Assembly: GCF_000739815.1 (NCBI RefSeq)
Contig: NZ_BBJJ01000016.1
Span: 62,001 to 126,000 of the forward strand
DNA: 64,000 bases
Origin: Paraburkholderia mimosarum LMG 23256 = NBRC 106338
Lineage (GTDB): Bacteria; Pseudomonadota; Gammaproteobacteria; Burkholderiales; Burkholderiaceae
Reading direction: 5' to 3'
In this document: positions 59,510 to 64,000 of the stretch, in pieces
How the letters are laid out: every line of letters begins with the position of its first letter
Position numbering within the stretch: position 1 is the stretch's first letter
The notes under the pieces: generated by a model
What the model saw: only the letters and a program-made list of their open reading frames with translations
What the model was told of the DNA's origin: nothing
The model's database searches: none
Translations under genes and position numbers: made by a program

Positions 59510-60478
59510 TCAGGGATTGCGCGACCCGAACTCGGCCTCAGTATCGTTTTCGGGCACGACGTGCCGTGCATGCGCCGCCGCCGTTACCGGTGCGAGGCCC
59601 AGCGCGTCGTGTCGCTCGCACCAGTCGGGCGGCGCGAACAGCGCGGCGGCGCGTGAACGCCAGCCGGACATGCGTGCGAAGTCGCGGGCCATGGCGAGCC
59701 ATTCGTGAAACGTCGCCTTGAGCGGATTGCACGACGCTAGCGGCTTGACGATGCCGTAATCGGGCGCTTCCCGAGCGTCTTCCTCGACGTAGCTGCCGAA
59801 CATGCGGTCCCAGATCGCGAGCACGCCAGCGAAGTTGCGATCGATATAGCGTGCGTTGCGCGCGTGGTGGACGCGGTGCATCGACGGTGTGTTGAGCACG
59901 TATTCCAGCCAGCCGAGCTTGCCGATAGCCTGCGTATGAACGAAGAACTGAAACGCGAGGTTGACGAGCACGATTGCGACGACCTGTTCCGGCGTGAACC
60001 CAAGCAGGGCAAGCGGAATCCAGAACATCCACATGCCCGCGACGGGATACATGAGGCTCTGGCGGAACGCGGTCGAAAGGTTCAGGCATTCCGACGAGTG
60101 ATGGACGACGTGCGCAGCCCAGAGCCAACGCACGCGATGGCTCGCGCGATGAAAAGCGTAATAGAGCAGGTCCTGCGCGACAAAGAGCGCGAACCAGGCG
60201 ACGAATCCCGGCTGCCATGAAACGAGCCGGAAATGACGGTAGACATAAGCGTAGACGGGAACCGCAACGAGCCACGCGAGCTTGTCGGCGCCCTGATGCA
60301 TGAGCGCGAGCGCGGCGTTGCAGAGCGTGTCGGGCCACGTGTAGCGTGCATTATCGGCGGCGGCGTCGTTCGGTGCGGTGCGCGGCCGCGTGCGGGAGAG
60401 ATGCCACGCTTCCCAGCCGATGCAGGCGAGAAACACGGGGGCGAGGGCGAGCAGCAGCCATTGCGCATCGAACTGCAC
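59510..60478 (-). CDS. Sterol desaturase / fatty-acid hydroxylase-family membrane protein
   Basis: The 322-residue integral membrane protein has four to five hydrophobic helices and the three histidine clusters of the family: HRASH, HVVHH and HRVHH, which bind two irons. The start is GTG at 60476-60478 (VQFDAQWLLLALAP), supported by AAGGAGG about nine bases upstream; no ATG is available in the same place. Members act on lipids or carotenoids; the substrate is unknown. It is on the minus strand, 169 bp from the GDSL gene start and 271 bp past dacB. Confidence 0.88.
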   Translation of the reverse strand: MQFDAQWLLLALAPVFLACIGWEAWHLSRTRPRTAPNDAAADNARYTWPDTLCNAALALMHQGADKLAWLVAVPVYAYVYRHFRLVSWQPGFVAWFALFVAQDLLYYAFHRASHRVRWLWAAHVVHHSSECLNLSTAFRQSLMYPVAGMWMFWIPLALLGFTPEQVVAIVLVNLAFQFFVHTQAIGKLGWLEYVLNTPSMHRVHHARNARYIDRNFAGVLAIWDRMFGSYVEEDAREAPDYGIVKPLASCNPLKATFHEWLAMARDFARMSGWRSRAAALFAPPDWCERHDALGLAPVTAAAHARHVVPENDTEAEFGSRNP

Positions 60479-60749
60479 GAACGTCGTCCTCCTTGTCTCG
60501 TGAGCGCGCTGTGGGTCAGCGCGGCAGATGTATTCTCGTGTCGTTTTTGGCCGTCTTGCCGCCTTCGAAGGGCGGGCGGCTCGATGGCTGCGCGTTTGTC
60601 GGATCGATATGACGCGCTTTGGCCTGTGCCCGCCAGAGTACACGCCTCGCACGCTGGACGGGCGGCGCTTTGCTAGAGGAAAACTTCGAGCCCGGCGCGA
60701 GGCGGCGGGCTCCGAGGAGACGGGCGCGCGAGCGCGTTGGAGCGCCGCG

Positions 60750-62420
60750 TCAATGTGCGCCGCGCCGTTTGACTTCTGCCCTGTGCGTGGCCTTCGATGC
60801 CTTCGCCGCACGCTTGGGATGGGGCTCGACGTACACGGGCTTTTCTTCGGGCATACCCTTGTAGACCCACTCCAGCAGCGCGTCATGCGCGGCACGCGCG
60901 GCCTCGGCGTGCGGGTCGTTGATGAGGCTCACCACGATCCAGCTCTCGCCGTTCTCAGCCGCCACGTAGCCGGCAATGGCGCGCACGTCGCGCAGCGTGC
61001 CCGTCTTGATGTGCGCATTGCCGCCCACGCCCGCGTTGGTCAGGCGGTTGCGCATCGTGCCGTCCACGCCGGCCACGGGCAGCGAATCAATGAAGACCTG
61101 CGCGACCGGGCTCGCGTTCGCGTTCTGCAACAGGTTCGCGAGCGAAAGCGCACTGATGTGCTCTTCGCGCGAGAGGCCGCAGCCGTTGTCGAGCACCAGC
61201 TCGGGCATGGAAAGACCGCTGCGCCGCAAGAACGCATTGACGGCGGCGCCGGCCTTCGCGGTAGTCGAAGGCGGCTTGCCGGCGACTGCGCCGAGCGTAA
61301 GGAAGAGATTGCGCGCCATCACGTTGTTGCTGAACTTGTTGATGTCGTGCACGACGTCCGAGAGCGGCGGGCTCTGATGCACAGCGAGCAGACGCGCGTG
61401 CGGCGGCACGACGCCTTCGCGCACCGCGCCGCCCGGATTGGCGAAGAGGCTGCTGCCCGCTTGCTGCCAAAGGGCGAGAAAGCCGTCCGCGAAGAACGTG
61501 CTGTGGTCGACGGGCGCGGCCATGTTGAGCGTGCGGTCGCCGCAGCCCATGGCGTAGCTGCCCGCGAAGCTCGCGGTCACGACGCCGTTGCCGCCGGGCG
61601 AGACCTGCGGGCTCGGCAGCATGCCGCCGCACGCGCCGCGGCGCTCGCGGATCTGGTTGTCGATCTGCCACTGCGCGACGGGCGGCACGACGTCGATCGA
61701 CACGCCCTCGCGCGAGGGCGAGAACGTGAACGAGACCGCCTTGAACGCGTACATCAGCGGATCGGGGCCGACGTTGTAGGGCGCGCTGTCGTCGCCGTCG
61801 AACGAGGGGAGGTCGCGCGTGGACGCGTCGAACTCGCTCTTGTCGAGCACCAGCGCGCCGTCGATGCGCGCGACGCCCGCCGTGCGAATCTTCTGCACGA
61901 GGTCGATGAGTTCTTCGGGCACGAGCTTCGGGTCGCCCGTGCCCTTGATGTAGAGATTGCCGTGCAGCGTGCCGCTCGCATCGATCTCTCCGTCGGTGTA
62001 GGCGCTCGTCTTCCAGCGATAGTCGGGACCGAGCATCGAGAGACCGCTCCACGTCGTGACGAGCTTCATCGTCGACGCGGGCATCATCGGCTGGCCGGCA
62101 TTCACGGCGACGCTCGGCAGGCGGTCGCCCACCTTTTCGATCACCACGCTCACCGACGAGAGCGGCACGTGCGCGCGCTCGAGGCCCGCCATCACGGTGG
62201 GCGGCAGCACGGTGGTCACGTTGACCGTGGGCACGCGTGCGCCTTCGGGCTGCGCTTGCGCGGCCGGCGCGGCAACGAAGCCCGCGGCGAGCGCCGCGCA
62301 GGCCAAGGCGAGCGCGGGCGGCAGGGCACTGCGATGAGCGCAGGCGCCTTGCGCCCGGTCGGTGCGCGAGGCGGGCAGTCTGAACAAGGAGCGTAGGCGG
62401 GACAGCGAGGCGAGCGGCAT
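60750..62420 (-). CDS. dacB: D-alanyl-D-alanine carboxypeptidase/endopeptidase (PBP4)
   Basis: Periplasmic class C penicillin-binding protein that trims or cuts peptidoglycan cross-links. The 556-residue protein has a signal peptide with a long positive n-region (cleavage probably after AQA near 56), nucleophile Ser116 in PASTMKL (SxxK), second motif SNN in FSNNVMARN and third KTG in HIKTGTLRD. The family's large inserted domain lies between SxxK and SNN. The C-terminus is Lys/Arg-rich. It is divergent from a two-component regulator gene (382 bp). Confidence 0.96.
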   Translation of the reverse strand: MPLASLSRLRSLFRLPASRTDRAQGACAHRSALPPALALACAALAAGFVAAPAAQAQPEGARVPTVNVTTVLPPTVMAGLERAHVPLSSVSVVIEKVGDRLPSVAVNAGQPMMPASTMKLVTTWSGLSMLGPDYRWKTSAYTDGEIDASGTLHGNLYIKGTGDPKLVPEELIDLVQKIRTAGVARIDGALVLDKSEFDASTRDLPSFDGDDSAPYNVGPDPLMYAFKAVSFTFSPSREGVSIDVVPPVAQWQIDNQIRERRGACGGMLPSPQVSPGGNGVVTASFAGSYAMGCGDRTLNMAAPVDHSTFFADGFLALWQQAGSSLFANPGGAVREGVVPPHARLLAVHQSPPLSDVVHDINKFSNNVMARNLFLTLGAVAGKPPSTTAKAGAAVNAFLRRSGLSMPELVLDNGCGLSREEHISALSLANLLQNANASPVAQVFIDSLPVAGVDGTMRNRLTNAGVGGNAHIKTGTLRDVRAIAGYVAAENGESWIVVSLINDPHAEAARAAHDALLEWVYKGMPEEKPVYVEPHPKRAAKASKATHRAEVKRRGAH

Positions 62421-62802
62421 GAAAACGTTAGGGCGAGTGCGTGCGGTGCGCTTCCCGTGCGCGGCGAACCGCGAGAGGGTCCCACCGGCGCTGCGCGCGG
62501 ACGCGAAATTCGGGCGGCGCGCTTTGCGCGATGCGCATGCCGTAGCGTGCCGTGCAGGCCGGCTCGCGCGCATCGCGGCGTTGCGCCGCAAAAGCGCTCA
62601 TTGTAAAGACCTCGCGTGGCTCGCGCGCATTGCGCGCGAGAAAAGCCGGGGAAAAGCGCGCAATATGAGCAACGCGGGCGGCGCGGCTCGCGGCGGCCAC
62701 GCATCCCATGCGGAGCGCCGTCCCTGTTCAGGCGCTAGAATGCACGCATCGCCATCTTTCACTCAGCGCGGCGCCGCGTTGCCGCCTTGCCAATTCATTA
62801 CG
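62421..62802. other. Divergent spacer between dacB and response regulator
   Basis: About 380 bp with no gene. The response-regulator frame is open back to 62362 but has no family-like sequence before 62803. The region is GC-rich with clustered GCGCG; no clear promoter pair or palindrome is seen. Confidence 0.5.
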
Positions 62803-63465
62803 ATGCGCATACTGCTAGTCGAAGATGACCGCATGATCGCCGAGGGCGTGCGCAAGGCGCTGCGCGGCGAAGGCTTTGCGGTCGACTGGGTCGAGGACGG
62901 CGACGCCGCGCTCTCGGCTGCGAGCGCCGATTCTTACGATCTCATGCTGCTCGATCTCGGCTTGCCGCGGCGTGACGGCATCGACGTATTGCGCACGCTG
63001 CGCGCGCGCGGCGCGGCGCTGCCCGTGCTGATCCTCACGGCGCGCGACGCCGTGGCCGATCGCGTGAAAGGGCTCGACGCCGGCGCCGACGACTATCTCA
63101 TCAAGCCCTTCGATCTCGACGAACTGGGCGCCCGCATGCGCGCGCTGATCCGCCGCCAGTCGGGGCGCAGCGATTCGACGATCCGTCACGGCTCGCTCAC
63201 GCTCGATCCGGCTTCGCACCAGGTCACCCAGGACGGCGCGCCCGTCGCACTCTCGGCGCGCGAATTCGCGCTGCTCGAAGCGCTGCTCGCGCGCCCGGGC
63301 GCGGTGCTCTCGAAAACCCAGCTCGAAGAGAAGATGTATGGCTGGGGCGAGGAGATCGGCAGCAATACCGTCGAGGTCTATATTCACGCGCTGCGCAAGA
63401 AGCTTGGCGCGGATCTGATCCGCAACGTGCGCGGCCTCGGCTACATGATCGCCAAGGATGCATGA
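62803..63465 (+). CDS. OmpR-family response regulator (QseB/BasR-like)
   Basis: The 220-residue regulator begins MRILLVEDDRMIAEGVRKAL, phospho-acceptor Asp51 in MLLDLGLPRRDG, conserved Thr and Lys in LILTARDA and YLIKPF, and a winged helix with EFALLEALLARPGAVLSKTQ and VEVYIHALRKKLG. It pairs with the histidine kinase 85 bp downstream on the same strand. The QseBC-type pairs respond to metals, hormones or envelope change; the signal is unknown here. Confidence 0.95.
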   Translation: MRILLVEDDRMIAEGVRKALRGEGFAVDWVEDGDAALSAASADSYDLMLLDLGLPRRDGIDVLRTLRARGAALPVLILTARDAVADRVKGLDAGADDYLIKPFDLDELGARMRALIRRQSGRSDSTIRHGSLTLDPASHQVTQDGAPVALSAREFALLEALLARPGAVLSKTQLEEKMYGWGEEIGSNTVEVYIHALRKKLGADLIRNVRGLGYMIAKDA

Positions 63466-63550
63466 AGTCTGCCGTGAAGCGCCGCATGAATCGAACGACA
63501 ACGCCAGGCACGATGCGAGAAACGACGCGCACGGGAGACCCGTTTAGCCG

Positions 63551-64000
63551 ATGAGTTCCATCCGACGACAACTGCTGTTCTGGCTGCTCGCGATCGTCGT
63601 TGCGGGCGTGGGGCTCGCGGGCTGGCTGATCTATCGCCAGGCGCTCGCCGAAGCCAACGAGCTGTTCGACTACCAGTTGCAGGAAATCGCCGCGGCGCTG
63701 CCCTCCGAGTCGTTCAACGAGATCCTCAGCTCGCGCGACACCGGCAACGAAGGCATCGTGCTGCAGATCTGGAACCGCAACGGCGTGCTCATGTACTACT
63801 CGCATCCGCGCGCACCGCTCGCGCCGCGCGCGGAGCTCGGCTTTTCGACCGAGCGCACCGATCGCGGCGACTGGCGCGTGTATGGCGCCATCGTCGGCGA
63901 CAACGTCGTGCAGCTCGCACAGCCCGTATCGGTGCGCAACCGGCTCGCTGCGAACGTCGCGCTGCGCACGCTCTGGCCGCTCATCGTGGTGCTGCCGTTT
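63551..64000 (+). CDS. Sensor histidine kinase, N-terminal part (cut by window end)
   Basis: The open frame from ATG 63551 runs to the window edge, giving about 150 residues: MSSIRRQLLFWLLAIVVAGV (first membrane helix), then a periplasmic stretch with YRQALAEANELFDYQLQEIA, typical of QseC-type kinases, and the start of a second helix near the edge (LWPLIVVLPF). The kinase core is off the window. The partner regulator is 85 bp upstream, so this is its cognate sensor by position. Confidence 0.93.
   Translation, partial: MSSIRRQLLFWLLAIVVAGVGLAGWLIYRQALAEANELFDYQLQEIAAALPSESFNEILSSRDTGNEGIVLQIWNRNGVLMYYSHPRAPLAPRAELGFSTERTDRGDWRVYGAIVGDNVVQLAQPVSVRNRLAANVALRTLWPLIVVLPF

Noticed and set aside
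62362..62802. Upstream in-phase extension of the response regulator
   Set aside because: The family start MRILLVEDD is at 62803; the preceding translation is a GC-rich mirror of the dacB start region.

Overview
The window is a gene-dense, high-GC stretch that reads as the primary chromosome of a Burkholderia-type betaproteobacterium (Burkholderia, Paraburkholderia or Caballeronia; inferred from protein likeness and gene order, not from a database search). Almost every gene has a recognisable housekeeping or regulatory role. I see no rRNA, insertion sequence, transposase, integrase, phage module or CRISPR array. There is one tRNA.

Layout. 1-7.9 kb: a minus-strand RNA-maturation and envelope block (miaB, ybeZ/phoH-like, ybeY, a ChaC-like gene, corC, lnt, glyQ). 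8.1-14.5 kb: a LysR regulator divergent from a VOC protein and an MFS exporter, an XRE-cupin regulator, an FMN riboswitch with ribB, a HAD phosphatase and a small lipoprotein. 14.5-23.5 kb: a small conserved orphan gene with its own terminator, a stand-alone di-iron ferritin-like protein, the helicase rhlE with a repeat-built tail, a hemolysin III/PAQR protein, two c-type cytochromes and a CopD protein. 23.7-29 kb: galactonate dehydratase with a divergent GntR regulator, a sparse stretch with two small orphan genes, tRNA-Met(CAT) and a large MHS-type transporter. 29.3-34.8 kb: a two-component pair, then recA-recX behind a LexA box, and a DUF2889 gene.

34.8-43.6 kb: sucCD, a TerC protein, a type IV pilin followed by the O-oligosaccharyltransferase pglL, a MazG-like pyrophosphohydrolase, moaC and the periplasmic protease bepA. 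43.6-48.7 kb: three tightly packed genes (uncharacterised protein, YheT-type hydrolase, NTF2-like), waaF, a zinc-finger protein and ilvE. 49.2-57.9 kb: a plus-strand run of lower glycolysis and purine synthesis (pgk, pyk, fba, purC, purE, purK) ending with a Sua5/TsaC-type gene and a bidirectional terminator. 58-64 kb: a GDSL lipoprotein esterase, a sterol-desaturase-family membrane protein, dacB, and a response regulator with a histidine kinase cut by the window end.

No clearly new multi-gene system is visible. The most promising second looks are: the GntR gene, whose best ribosome binding site points to an ATT start codon; a 438-bp alanine-rich frame joined in phase to pyk; five degenerate 13-bp repeats in the miaB leader; a triheme plus diheme cytochrome pair without its usual dehydrogenase; and the quiet stretch with orphan small genes next to the tRNA.
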